This document shows positions 53,384 through 61,365 of a DNA stretch of 64,000 nt, in pieces. Source of the DNA: Paraglaciecola sp. L1A13 (GTDB taxonomy: Bacteria; Pseudomonadota; Gammaproteobacteria; Enterobacterales; Alteromonadaceae). Made by a program: the position numbers and the translations under genes. Below the pieces are notes generated by a model. The model saw only the letters and a program-made list of their open reading frames with translations. It was not told where the DNA came from and did not search any database. The stretch's first letter is position 1. Each line of letters starts with the position of its first letter. The stretch spans positions 2,294,001 through 2,358,000 of the forward strand of contig NZ_CP047024.1 in assembly GCF_009796745.1 (NCBI RefSeq). Reading direction: 5' to 3'.

Positions 53384-54666
53384 GTGCATCAGGTGAAGCC
53401 ATCAAAAACGCTAAAAGCGGTGCACAAAGTAATCCTTTGTTTCAGCTAGGTAAAGAGCGATTAGAGCTGATAGGAAAACATGCAGATGCCTTGATGCAGG
53501 GTTACTTGCAAGGCCATATTGACGAGGGCAGTTTTACCCAACAAGCCCTTGATAAATTAATCAATGGTCGTATTTTGTGGCGTCCTGATGAGCAACACCC
53601 GCTCAGTTTGCGGCCAAATATTAACGAACTCATTGCCGGTTTAACCCAGGATGAACGCAAGCGACAGATCAATTCTGATGTGGGCGAGCATCTTGATCTA
53701 ATTCACACTCGTGTACAGTCATTACAAGCTGCCAGACAAAAAGGTGATTATGCGGCCAGCGAGCACCATCTGCAGCTGTTAACTGAGCGGGTTCATGATA
53801 TGACAGGTCAGTTTGGCGATGCTATTGAAAGTCTTTGGCATCGACTAAATACTGAGTTTGGATTTGTCAGCAGTTTAGACGACAAAATATTAGAAATTGA
53901 ACTCGCCCAGCGTCAGCTACGGCGGATATTGGATGGATTTAAAATCATCAATTTTGATGATTTGATCCAACTAGCAGGCAGTGACGGCACTTTACGTAAG
54001 TTGCTGGTTAGCCAGTTGCAAGCACGTATTTCTGAGCATTCAGGCTCACTGTTTGAGGTACAAAAGCGTTTAATATTATTAATGGCACGTTTTCGACATC
54101 AACAAGAGCGCGCGCTTCTAGTGAATCGCATGAGCGCTTTTTTACGTCAACATCCAAATTTTAAAGTAGGTGATTATTCTAATCGAAGTAATGTGCCTGG
54201 GGTTATTAATCAAGCCCATGGGATCCACGCGCAGGGGTTTATTGCACTCGACAGACCTCAAGATAGCTACGCTTTAGCTGAACTAGCACGTGCCATACCC
54301 AGAGACTTAACTCCGCCACAGCATTCGGAAAAACAAACCCGAGGGTTTGATACCGGTATACAAGATTTAGTGGCGACGGAACAAAAACAGCTGGCGAAAG
54401 ACGTTGAAGATTTTTTCTTGCAGGTCATCGATTCAACTCAAGCCATTAGTGGTGTCGAATACCTCGCGGAAAAAGAATTACCCTGGGAGGCCGAGATGTG
54501 GTTATTCCAAATTGTGGCGGAATACGAAGGCTTGCCACAGCAAAACAAACAAAGCTTTATTCTGGAAAAAGACAGCGCGCGGAAAAGTCCGTTTAATCAT
54601 TTGCATATCATTCATGATGTCAACTTGGGTATGCGCTTCTTTGGTGATTTTCAGGCTGCAGGCTGA
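53380..54666 (+). CDS. MukF/MksF-like kleisin subunit
   Basis: The 428-residue protein starts with TTG overlapping the stop before it (TTGA), with AAGAGG six bases upstream. The middle (about 110-260) is helical, with heptad-like stretches LDLIHTRVQSLQAARQKGDY and LEIELAQRQLRRILDG; the C-terminus contains an aromatic segment ELPWEAEMWLFQIVAEYEGL. Position and size fit the kleisin role (MukF about 440 residues), linking SMC heads. It does not show the DUF3375 pattern of JetA/MksF that I know, so it may be a divergent branch. It ends the operon; no TOPRIM-type JetD/MksG gene follows. Confidence 0.6.
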   Translation: MSASGEAIKNAKSGAQSNPLFQLGKERLELIGKHADALMQGYLQGHIDEGSFTQQALDKLINGRILWRPDEQHPLSLRPNINELIAGLTQDERKRQINSDVGEHLDLIHTRVQSLQAARQKGDYAASEHHLQLLTERVHDMTGQFGDAIESLWHRLNTEFGFVSSLDDKILEIELAQRQLRRILDGFKIINFDDLIQLAGSDGTLRKLLVSQLQARISEHSGSLFEVQKRLILLMARFRHQQERALLVNRMSAFLRQHPNFKVGDYSNRSNVPGVINQAHGIHAQGFIALDRPQDSYALAELARAIPRDLTPPQHSEKQTRGFDTGIQDLVATEQKQLAKDVEDFFLQVIDSTQAISGVEYLAEKELPWEAEMWLFQIVAEYEGLPQQNKQSFILEKDSARKSPFNHLHIIHDVNLGMRFFGDFQAAG

Positions 54667-54969
54667 TAAGAACAATGGGCTCTATGGTTGTTGAATGCAA
54701 TAAAATAGAAAATATCTCAGCATCAGATATTATTTATTTCGCTAAAAAATCTGCGATCATTTAATCCAATTGAGCTTCTCCTGCCACTGTAAAATATCGA
54801 ATCGATAGCCAATATTTTAATATTATTTATATTGGAGTTAACTGCTAGCGTTATTATCGATGTTTTGACGTCAGATTAATTCGTTTTTAAGGGCTGGCGA
54901 ATTTAGAACTTACTTTCTGATTTTAAGAGCAACGATACTTTATTTATAAAAGTTAAACAGGATTATGTG
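54667..54969. other. Intergenic region after the SMC operon
   Basis: About 300 AT-rich bases with no gene. No hairpin terminator for the SMC operon is visible. The last bases hold ACAGGA, the ribosome-binding site of the oxidoreductase gene. Confidence 0.4.
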
Positions 54970-55917
54970 ATGAAAACTATTCAAGCTCAGTACCATGGTG
55001 ATCAACTTCAATTAAATCAATGTGCAGATCTATTAGTAAGTGATCAAGAGATTTTAATTTCAGTTAAAACTGCGGGTATTAATCCTGTAGATACCTATAT
55101 TGTTGCGGGGGCTAACGGCTATACGGCGACTTTTCCACATACGCCCGGCATGAATGCAGCAGGAGAGATCATTGCATTAGGCACTAACGTTTCTGGCTTT
55201 AAGGTTGGTCAGCGTGTTTATTGTTCAGGTTCTATTACTGGCACCTGTGCTGAACTTGTATTAGCTAGCCCATCACAGGTTTTTCCGCTCCCTGATGCGC
55301 TTAGTTTTGAACAAGGTGCTTGTTTAGGTACTCCTTATGCGACAGCTTGGCGCGCTTTGTTTGTTCGAGCAAATTGTCAGGCAAGTGAAACAGTATTTAT
55401 TCATGGGGCTAGTGGTGGTGTTGGTTTGGCAGCACTTCAGTTAGCTAAAGCAGCAGGTTGTAAAGTCTTTGCAAGCGCTAGTTCTAAACAGGGAAGAGCG
55501 TTGTTGAAACAACAAGGGGCTGATCTCGTCGTAAACCATCATGACCCTAAGCATTATCAAGTTTTACAAGAAGCAGGTGCAATAGATGTTATTTTGGAAA
55601 TGCTTGCTAATCAAAATTTAGGGGATGATCTTCCTTTACTTGCTCTAGGTGGTAGAGTTGTGGTCATTGGCAGCCGAGGTTCGGTTGAAATTAACCCTCG
55701 TGATTTGATGTCTAAAGATGCTTGTATCATGGGAATGGCGATGGCACATGCTAGCCCAACCCAGTTAACAAAAATACATGCGGCATTATTCGCTGGTGCA
55801 GAAGCAGGATTTGTTAAACCTGTGATAGCCAAACGTTTTGTATTAGCGGATACCGCTGCAGCCCATGTCGCGGTCATGGAGTCTGGGGCAATGGGGAACA
55901 TCGTAATTAATGTTTAA
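54970..55917 (+). CDS. Zinc-free quinone oxidoreductase-type MDR protein
   Basis: The 315-residue NADPH-dependent reductase belongs to the medium-chain dehydrogenase/reductase superfamily. The N-terminal GroES-like domain has VKTAGINPVDTYIVAG and PHTPGMNAAGEI; the Rossmann motif is FIHGASGGVGLAALQLAKAAG. The zinc ligands of alcohol dehydrogenases are missing, as in quinone reductases (QorA, zeta-crystallin). I prefer the ATG at 54970 (AGGA eight bases upstream) to the GTG one codon earlier. It has no operon partner. Confidence 0.92.
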   Translation: MKTIQAQYHGDQLQLNQCADLLVSDQEILISVKTAGINPVDTYIVAGANGYTATFPHTPGMNAAGEIIALGTNVSGFKVGQRVYCSGSITGTCAELVLASPSQVFPLPDALSFEQGACLGTPYATAWRALFVRANCQASETVFIHGASGGVGLAALQLAKAAGCKVFASASSKQGRALLKQQGADLVVNHHDPKHYQVLQEAGAIDVILEMLANQNLGDDLPLLALGGRVVVIGSRGSVEINPRDLMSKDACIMGMAMAHASPTQLTKIHAALFAGAEAGFVKPVIAKRFVLADTAAAHVAVMESGAMGNIVINV

Positions 55918-56137
55918 TAATTAATGTTCAAAAATCAAATCTTCGTTATATAAAGATAAAAATATAGAGATATACCGTAATCAACCCCATGTAATTCTAG
56001 CTAATTTTCAAGCTTTTAATTACTAACCAGAGCAAAGATAGCAAGAGCAAAGTATAGCAAGAGGTAATGGGTAGTATTCTTTATAGATCCCCACAAGGTG
56101 GGGGGGTTAGGTTTTATATCCTTCTTGAGCCTTTATA

Positions 56138-56169
56138 CCCATGCGAGGCCAATATTAGCCTCACATGGG
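56138..56169. other. Hairpin at the 3' end of the ABC export operon
   Basis: CCCATGCGAGGC and GCCTCACATGGG pair with one mismatch across an eight-base loop, 25 bases beyond the stop of the last permease gene. A smaller hairpin (CCCCAC-AAG-GTGGGG) lies next to it at about 56090. There is no U-run, so this may be a transcript-stabilising end. Confidence 0.55.
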
Positions 56170-56193
56170 CAATAAATAATACCACGTTAAATA

Positions 56194-57420
56194 TTAAATA
56201 CTTCTCGTCGCCATAGCCGGTGAAATGCTCATGGCTCTGCACGCCGGTTTAATCACGGCAAGCTGACTGATCACAAGTAGAATAATTACTCCAAGTGGTA
56301 GGTAATATAGCGGCAGTGGGGTAAGCGCGTACGCGTTTACTAAAAAAATATTTAACGCTAATGTGAGTAGGGTTCCGAGCGAAGCACCCATGGTGCATAA
56401 CAGTGCATTTTCGAGCATGAAATGTTGTAAAATTTGTCGTTTACTCGCACCTAACGCTCTGCGAATGCCGATCTGTTGCCTGCGTTTGTCAATATTGAAA
56501 CTTGCCAAGCCTGCCACACCCATCGCTGTCACAAAGGCAAGCACCACGATTACAATAAGTAATATGCTTACGGTCGCTATATCTGCCGCATAAATTTCAT
56601 CTTTAGCTTGTTGTATGCTCTTAACTTTACGGATAACACGTTGGGTGTTTTCTTTGGCCAAGGTCGCAGGTAGGGTTTGCATTATCTCATTGAGTCGCCC
56701 TGGTTGTGTGCGAATAACGTACCGTGCTGAATTGTGGGTAACCCGGGCAGGCGAGATAATTGTTTGTTCAACATGAGGCCAGTCAACCCAAGGCGCGTGT
56801 AACTTTTCTACGATACCTTTAACAATAATGGGGGTATTTTGATTTACATAAATTGTTTTTCCCACCGCGATTTGCCATTGATTATCGCCAAATAAAGCCA
56901 TTGCGGTGGCTTTACTCAGTAACACGTGACTTGGCCACTGACTATCGGCTTCATTAAGCCAAAGCGTATCTTGTTGGTTAAAGTTGTCTCCTGCTACCAG
57001 TTTTAAACCAAAGGTATTGATACCGTGCTCATCAAATTTGTAACTGGCGGCAGGCACTAACTGCGCGTCATTTTTGGGGGTGGTTTGGATCTCATACCAA
57101 TTGCCACTATCAGATAGCGGAAATGAATTGGCTTGTACCCCATCAATAACACCTTGTGTAGAACGAATAAGCGCTAAATCCCGTTCGATACTCGCCCTTG
57201 GATTAAAGTCTTGCGTGAAGCCCGAACTGGTCATAAAGAAGGTATTTTGTTCATCAATACCACTGCTGCGCTCGATATGTAAATAGCGATCCCAAGAGAT
57301 GGCAATACCATTGGTAATAATGGCCATAGTGATCGCTATTTGAACGACCACTAATATTGCGCTAAAGCGCTGGCGTTTTAGAGCACGGAATATAGGACCG
57401 ATATTAAGCAACAAATTCAT
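56194..57420 (-). CDS. MacB/FtsX-type ABC permease, second
   Basis: The 408-residue inner-membrane protein has one N-terminal helix (about 20-42), a large periplasmic domain and three C-terminal helices (about 280-395). The FtsX-domain sequence GIRRALGASKRQILQHFMLENALLCTMGASLG is the conserved coupling helix and following membrane segment. This is the MacB-like four-helix mechanotransmission fold. It begins 15 bases after the first permease and is the last gene of the operon adaptor-ATPase-permease-permease. Confidence 0.9.
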   Translation of the reverse strand: MNLLLNIGPIFRALKRQRFSAILVVVQIAITMAIITNGIAISWDRYLHIERSSGIDEQNTFFMTSSGFTQDFNPRASIERDLALIRSTQGVIDGVQANSFPLSDSGNWYEIQTTPKNDAQLVPAASYKFDEHGINTFGLKLVAGDNFNQQDTLWLNEADSQWPSHVLLSKATAMALFGDNQWQIAVGKTIYVNQNTPIIVKGIVEKLHAPWVDWPHVEQTIISPARVTHNSARYVIRTQPGRLNEIMQTLPATLAKENTQRVIRKVKSIQQAKDEIYAADIATVSILLIVIVVLAFVTAMGVAGLASFNIDKRRQQIGIRRALGASKRQILQHFMLENALLCTMGASLGTLLTLALNIFLVNAYALTPLPLYYLPLGVIILLVISQLAVIKPACRAMSISPAMATRSI

Positions 57421-57435
57421 TTTGTATTGCCCTTA

Positions 57436-58743
57436 TTATTGCTTGAGTTGCATAGCGGGAACAGGGCGACATGCAGTATAAACCGGGACTAAACCGGCTA
57501 TAACTGTGCCCACTACAGCAAGTAGTATGACGCCTATAGTGATCGACACGTTTAATTCAATGAGCTGTCCGTAACCCGCATAAAGAGATGCCACTCCGCT
57601 TAGGCCTACTATGGCCAGCATCACTCCTAAAATGCCCCCACAAAGACCGACAATTATCACTTCAAGAGAATATTGCATAATGATTTGACCAAAATTGGCA
57701 CCTAACGCACGACGTAACCCTATTTCATTGTGCTTGGTATGTAGCTTCGCGCTGAGTAAACTTGCAGCATTAATCAAACAGACCAATAAGAACATCACTG
57801 ATAACCAAAACATGATTTGTATGTCTTGTTTAACCACTTGCTTGTAATCCAGCCATTGATGAACGTTTAGTAAGCGATTGTTCATTGGACGAGGGAAGCG
57901 GCCTAACGCTTTTTGCTGTTCTACATAGTGAGTAAGATAATCATTGAATTGTGCTTTTTCTTGAGCGTTATCTAGTTCAACCCAGAGCTGAAAATTTGTG
58001 CACTCTGAATGCAAAAATACCTCATAGTGCTCACTTTCCACAGGCTTCCAGCAATTGGTTATGCCGCCGTGGGGTAATTCAAAAATGGCCTTTAAACCAA
58101 AAGGTAAGTACATCTCTTCTGGATCGCTAAATGCGCCATAAGACAGATCATAAAACTTCGGCGACAGGTGCCAGTCGTTTAGTACGCCGACCACGGTAAA
58201 TGTGGCGCCCAACATGGTTAACGTTTGGCCAACGGAGTTTGCACCATTAAAAACTTGTTGATTGATTTCTTTACTTAAGACAACCACGTAATCATTATTT
58301 TGCTCTGCGGTTTCATCCCAACCAGCCCCAAACAAAAAAGGCACATCAAACATGGGAAAAAAGTCTTTGCCGGTGACGCGCATTAAAGCCAGAAAAGGCG
58401 TTAACCCTTGTTCGGCAGGATTAACCATACCCCATGTAATAGCACTGGCAACCTGACGTTTTGCTTGTTTGGCTTGCACGATATTTTGTGCATCGGTCCA
58501 GGTGACAAACTCAGGTGGCAAATCTGGTGATACGGCAGCTTGATTCGGATCCCAGTTGTCTAGTTGTACACGAAATAACTGCTCACTTTTATGCGCAATT
58601 GGATTAGACGACATACTATGTAAAAGGGTTAATACAATAGTGCAGGCGGCAATGCCTAACGCAACCGTGAGTATGGTAAGTGAACTATGAACTTTGGCTT
58701 GCAGAATACTGTTTAGGGCCAGCCTGCAATAATATCTAAACAC
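57436..58743 (-). CDS. MacB/FtsX-type ABC permease, first
   Basis: I start at the GTG at 58743, giving 435 residues; a longer frame to 58818 would overlap the ATPase gene by 80 bases. The GTG start overlaps the ATPase stop by eight bases, so translation is coupled. A first helix (LTILTVALGIAACTIVLTLLH), a long periplasmic domain and three C-terminal helices surround the coupling motif EIGLRRALGANFGQIIMQYSLEVIIVGLCGG. With the second permease it would form a heterodimeric MacB-like exporter. The two periplasmic domains differ in length. Confidence 0.88.
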   Translation of the reverse strand: MFRYYCRLALNSILQAKVHSSLTILTVALGIAACTIVLTLLHSMSSNPIAHKSEQLFRVQLDNWDPNQAAVSPDLPPEFVTWTDAQNIVQAKQAKRQVASAITWGMVNPAEQGLTPFLALMRVTGKDFFPMFDVPFLFGAGWDETAEQNNDYVVVLSKEINQQVFNGANSVGQTLTMLGATFTVVGVLNDWHLSPKFYDLSYGAFSDPEEMYLPFGLKAIFELPHGGITNCWKPVESEHYEVFLHSECTNFQLWVELDNAQEKAQFNDYLTHYVEQQKALGRFPRPMNNRLLNVHQWLDYKQVVKQDIQIMFWLSVMFLLVCLINAASLLSAKLHTKHNEIGLRRALGANFGQIIMQYSLEVIIVGLCGGILGVMLAIVGLSGVASLYAGYGQLIELNVSITIGVILLAVVGTVIAGLVPVYTACRPVPAMQLKQ

Positions 58744-59452
58744 GTGGAGTGCTAAGTTCTTGTGGTTGCATACCGTTCGTTGAGGTACTTCTGTCAGACA
58801 CTTTCCCGTCGCGCACAATAATCTGTCGCTGAGCTAGTTTGGCTAGAGCCTGATCGTGCGTAACCATGATAATCGTAGTGCCATTTTGATTGATTTCCTG
58901 CAAGAGTCCCATAACACTTTTGGCCATATCGCTGTCCAGATTACCGGTTGGTTCATCGGCTAATAAAAAGCGTGGTGAGCCTGCAAGTGCTCTAGCAATA
59001 GCGACGCGTTGTTGTTGGCCACCTGATAGCTGTGCAGGAAAATGCTTTAACCGCTTACCTAACCCAACTCGTTCTAGACTTTGTAATATGCGTTCTTTGC
59101 GCTGGGCGGCATTAAATCCTCTGTATCGCAGCGGTACATCTACATTATCAAATAAATTCAAATCGGGAATAAGATTAAAGCTCTGGAATATGAATCCTAT
59201 TTTTTCATTACGTAACTGACTACGTTGTTTATCGTTTAGACCTTTTATATCTTGTCCGTCTAAGGTGTATTGTCCACTATCAAATGTTTCAAGCAGGCCT
59301 GCAACATTCAAAAAAGTCGTTTTACCTGAGCCTGATGTCCCAGTAACGGCTAGAAATTCCCCTTCATCCACTTGCAACGTAAAGTCCTTTAGGGCGTGGG
59401 TTTGTACCACATCAGTAGTAAAGACTTTACCAATATTATTCATTGCTAACAT
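58736..59452 (-). CDS. LolD/MacB-type ABC transporter ATPase
   Basis: The 238-residue ATPase has Walker A GTSGSGKTTFL, Q-loop IFQSFNLIPDL, signature LSGGQQQRVAIARAL, Walker B FLLADEPTGNLD and the H-loop in MVTHDQAL. This is the LolD/MacB/FtsE branch that powers mechanotransmission rather than classical transport. It lies between the adaptor gene (53 bases upstream) and the overlapping permease gene. Confidence 0.95.
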   Translation of the reverse strand: MLAMNNIGKVFTTDVVQTHALKDFTLQVDEGEFLAVTGTSGSGKTTFLNVAGLLETFDSGQYTLDGQDIKGLNDKQRSQLRNEKIGFIFQSFNLIPDLNLFDNVDVPLRYRGFNAAQRKERILQSLERVGLGKRLKHFPAQLSGGQQQRVAIARALAGSPRFLLADEPTGNLDSDMAKSVMGLLQEINQNGTTIIMVTHDQALAKLAQRQIIVRDGKVSDRSTSTNGMQPQELSTPRV

Positions 59453-59505
59453 ACTTCACCTTATTCTTATCGTTCTATTAAAGTGCACGGCTCTAACTGC
59501 GTCGT

Positions 59506-60822
59506 TTAGCGAGCTAGCAACACGGTTTCTGCTCCCTTGAGTGAATCAGTGGATGAGATGATCACTTGATCACCATTTTCTAGGCCTGCCAGTATTTCAA
59601 CTTCACTCAAGCTACGCGCACCTATCGTAATCGGTTGACGTATTGCCATGTCATTTTTCACCACGTAGGCAAAGCGTCCATTGTCGCTTTGTAAAAACTG
59701 ACCTCGGGCAAGAGTCAGTACCGCGCGTTTATTTTCCATCAATATGCGGGTACTTAAACGCTGGTTTTGCCTTAAGCCTTTAGGTTGAACAAATGTATTG
59801 CCTTGGTCATCTTGTTTAGCAAAACGAACTCGACCGGTCACTTGATTATTTTCGATTTCAGGAGAAATAGTGACCAGAACAGCGGGGTATTGCTGTCCAT
59901 TTAAACTGACTTGTGCGTCCATACCAATTGCAAGATCGTCAGCATAGCTTTCGGGTATATCTACTTCTAACTCAAATTCTGATAGGTCAACCACACTCAA
60001 TATAGGTTGGTTTTTACTGACTTGATTTTTTTGCTGTACTGCGAGATTACCGACAATGCCATTGACTGGGGAGCGAAGTTGAAGTTGATCAACTTGTCGT
60101 TTTGTCTCTGCCACTTGCAGTGCTTGGCGCTCTATCATCAGCTGTTGTGTTTTCAGTTCGAAATCGAGACTTTCTTTATCAAGATTCGCATCCAGTACTG
60201 CATGTTTGTATACCAATTGAGCATTTTTAAGATCATCTTGTGCCTTTTCAAAATCAATTTCGCTAATGGCATGCGTGGTATAGGCACTGTCAGCCCGCCG
60301 CTTTTCACGCTCAGCGGCAATAGTCGCAATTTGGGATAAATCGGCTGCTTTTTGTTTTTCAAGGGCCAATTTTTTACCTTGTATACGTTGTCTATCTAAC
60401 TCTAATTTGTTGCGCTGTAGGTTTGATTCCTCTTGCTTGAGTTGATTGGTCAACTCAGGGCTATCGATATGGGCTAATACTTGACCTTTAACGACCTTGT
60501 CTCCGGCGTCGACTAAGAAGGTGATTGTGCCTTGTGCAGGGCTATATAGGCGTGGACTAACTGCCGCCACAACGCGACCTTGAACGGATAAGTCACGCAC
60601 AAAATCTTTTTCGGTCACTGAGGCGATACGCACGTTTTGCATAGACAAACTGGTATCTGCCGATGACCATCTAGCAAATGAGTCTTGAAATATAATGAAT
60701 AGCCCAGTCAGAATTAACGCGATTAATAAGACTATCCACAGATACTTTTTAGACGATGATTTTTCGAGCTCGGTGTCTTGAGAACTGGTATCGGTAATAT
60801 TCAATAGTGATCCTTGAGACAT
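59506..60822 (-). CDS. HlyD/MacA-like periplasmic adaptor
   Basis: The 438-residue protein has one N-terminal membrane anchor (about 28-47, LWIVLLIALILTGLFII), a lipoyl-like half (RVVAAVSPRLYSPAQGTITF and VDAGDKVVKGQVLAHIDSPEL), a coiled-coil hairpin (about 130-260), the second lipoyl half (LQLRSPVNGIVGNLAVQQ) and beta-barrel domains. It would link the ABC permeases to an outer-membrane TolC protein that is not encoded here. First gene of the four-gene export operon; substrate unknown (antibiotics, peptides or lipids are typical of the family). Confidence 0.92.
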   Translation of the reverse strand: MSQGSLLNITDTSSQDTELEKSSSKKYLWIVLLIALILTGLFIIFQDSFARWSSADTSLSMQNVRIASVTEKDFVRDLSVQGRVVAAVSPRLYSPAQGTITFLVDAGDKVVKGQVLAHIDSPELTNQLKQEESNLQRNKLELDRQRIQGKKLALEKQKAADLSQIATIAAEREKRRADSAYTTHAISEIDFEKAQDDLKNAQLVYKHAVLDANLDKESLDFELKTQQLMIERQALQVAETKRQVDQLQLRSPVNGIVGNLAVQQKNQVSKNQPILSVVDLSEFELEVDIPESYADDLAIGMDAQVSLNGQQYPAVLVTISPEIENNQVTGRVRFAKQDDQGNTFVQPKGLRQNQRLSTRILMENKRAVLTLARGQFLQSDNGRFAYVVKNDMAIRQPITIGARSLSEVEILAGLENGDQVIISSTDSLKGAETVLLAR

Positions 60823-60962
60823 TTGTCATAGGCGAGTACATTTAAGTGAAGTATCGGACCCTCAACGTCTTGTTAACTAAGGGTAAATTAATTGCGCCTG
60901 AGTGTCTACTTTACAGTTGAACATTTACTTACATTTACATTAAAAAAGGTTCAAAAGCTATC

Positions 60963-61271
60963 ATGTTAACCCTAAGACCCACGTGCGAACATTGTAATAA
61001 AGCCTTACTACCCGCGGCCGAAGACGCGATGATCTGTAGTTTTGAATGTACTTTTTGTGAGGTATGCGTAGCGCAAATTTTATCGAATGTATGTCCAAAT
61101 TGTGCAGGTGGATTTACCTATAGACCGATCAGACCTCAGAGAAACTATGTTAATCACAATTGCTTGGAAGATTATCCAGCTAGTAAGGATGTCGTGCATA
61201 AACCAGTCGATTTGAAAAAACATAAACTTTTGCTAAGTATGCTCAAAGGGTTGAGCCCCTATGCGCGATAA
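60963..61271 (+). CDS. DUF1272 cysteine-rich protein
   Basis: The 102-residue cytosolic protein has the DUF1272 signature in residues 1-60: LRPTCEHCNKALLP, DAMICSFECTFCEVCV and NVCPNCAGGF. Eight cysteines in CxxC-like pairs plus one Cys-x-x-x-Cys point to a double zinc-binding treble-clef-like fold. The remaining 40 residues are basic and variable. Function of the family is unknown. It lies divergent from the export operon and 94 bases before a molybdopterin oxidoreductase gene on the same strand. Confidence 0.9.
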   Translation: MLTLRPTCEHCNKALLPAAEDAMICSFECTFCEVCVAQILSNVCPNCAGGFTYRPIRPQRNYVNHNCLEDYPASKDVVHKPVDLKKHKLLLSMLKGLSPYAR

Positions 61272-61365
61272 GCTTTGCTAGGTATTGATAAATTTCGATG
61301 ATGCTTGTGTATAAGATGTTAAATAGATAACGTCTCATTAACCAAATTCAAAGGAATATGTTGTG

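Noticed and set aside
49074..54666. A complete Wadjet (JetABCD) or MksBEFG defence operon
   Set aside because: The fourth gene (TOPRIM nuclease JetD/MksG) is missing on both sides and the order of subunits differs, so I only call it MukBEF-like.
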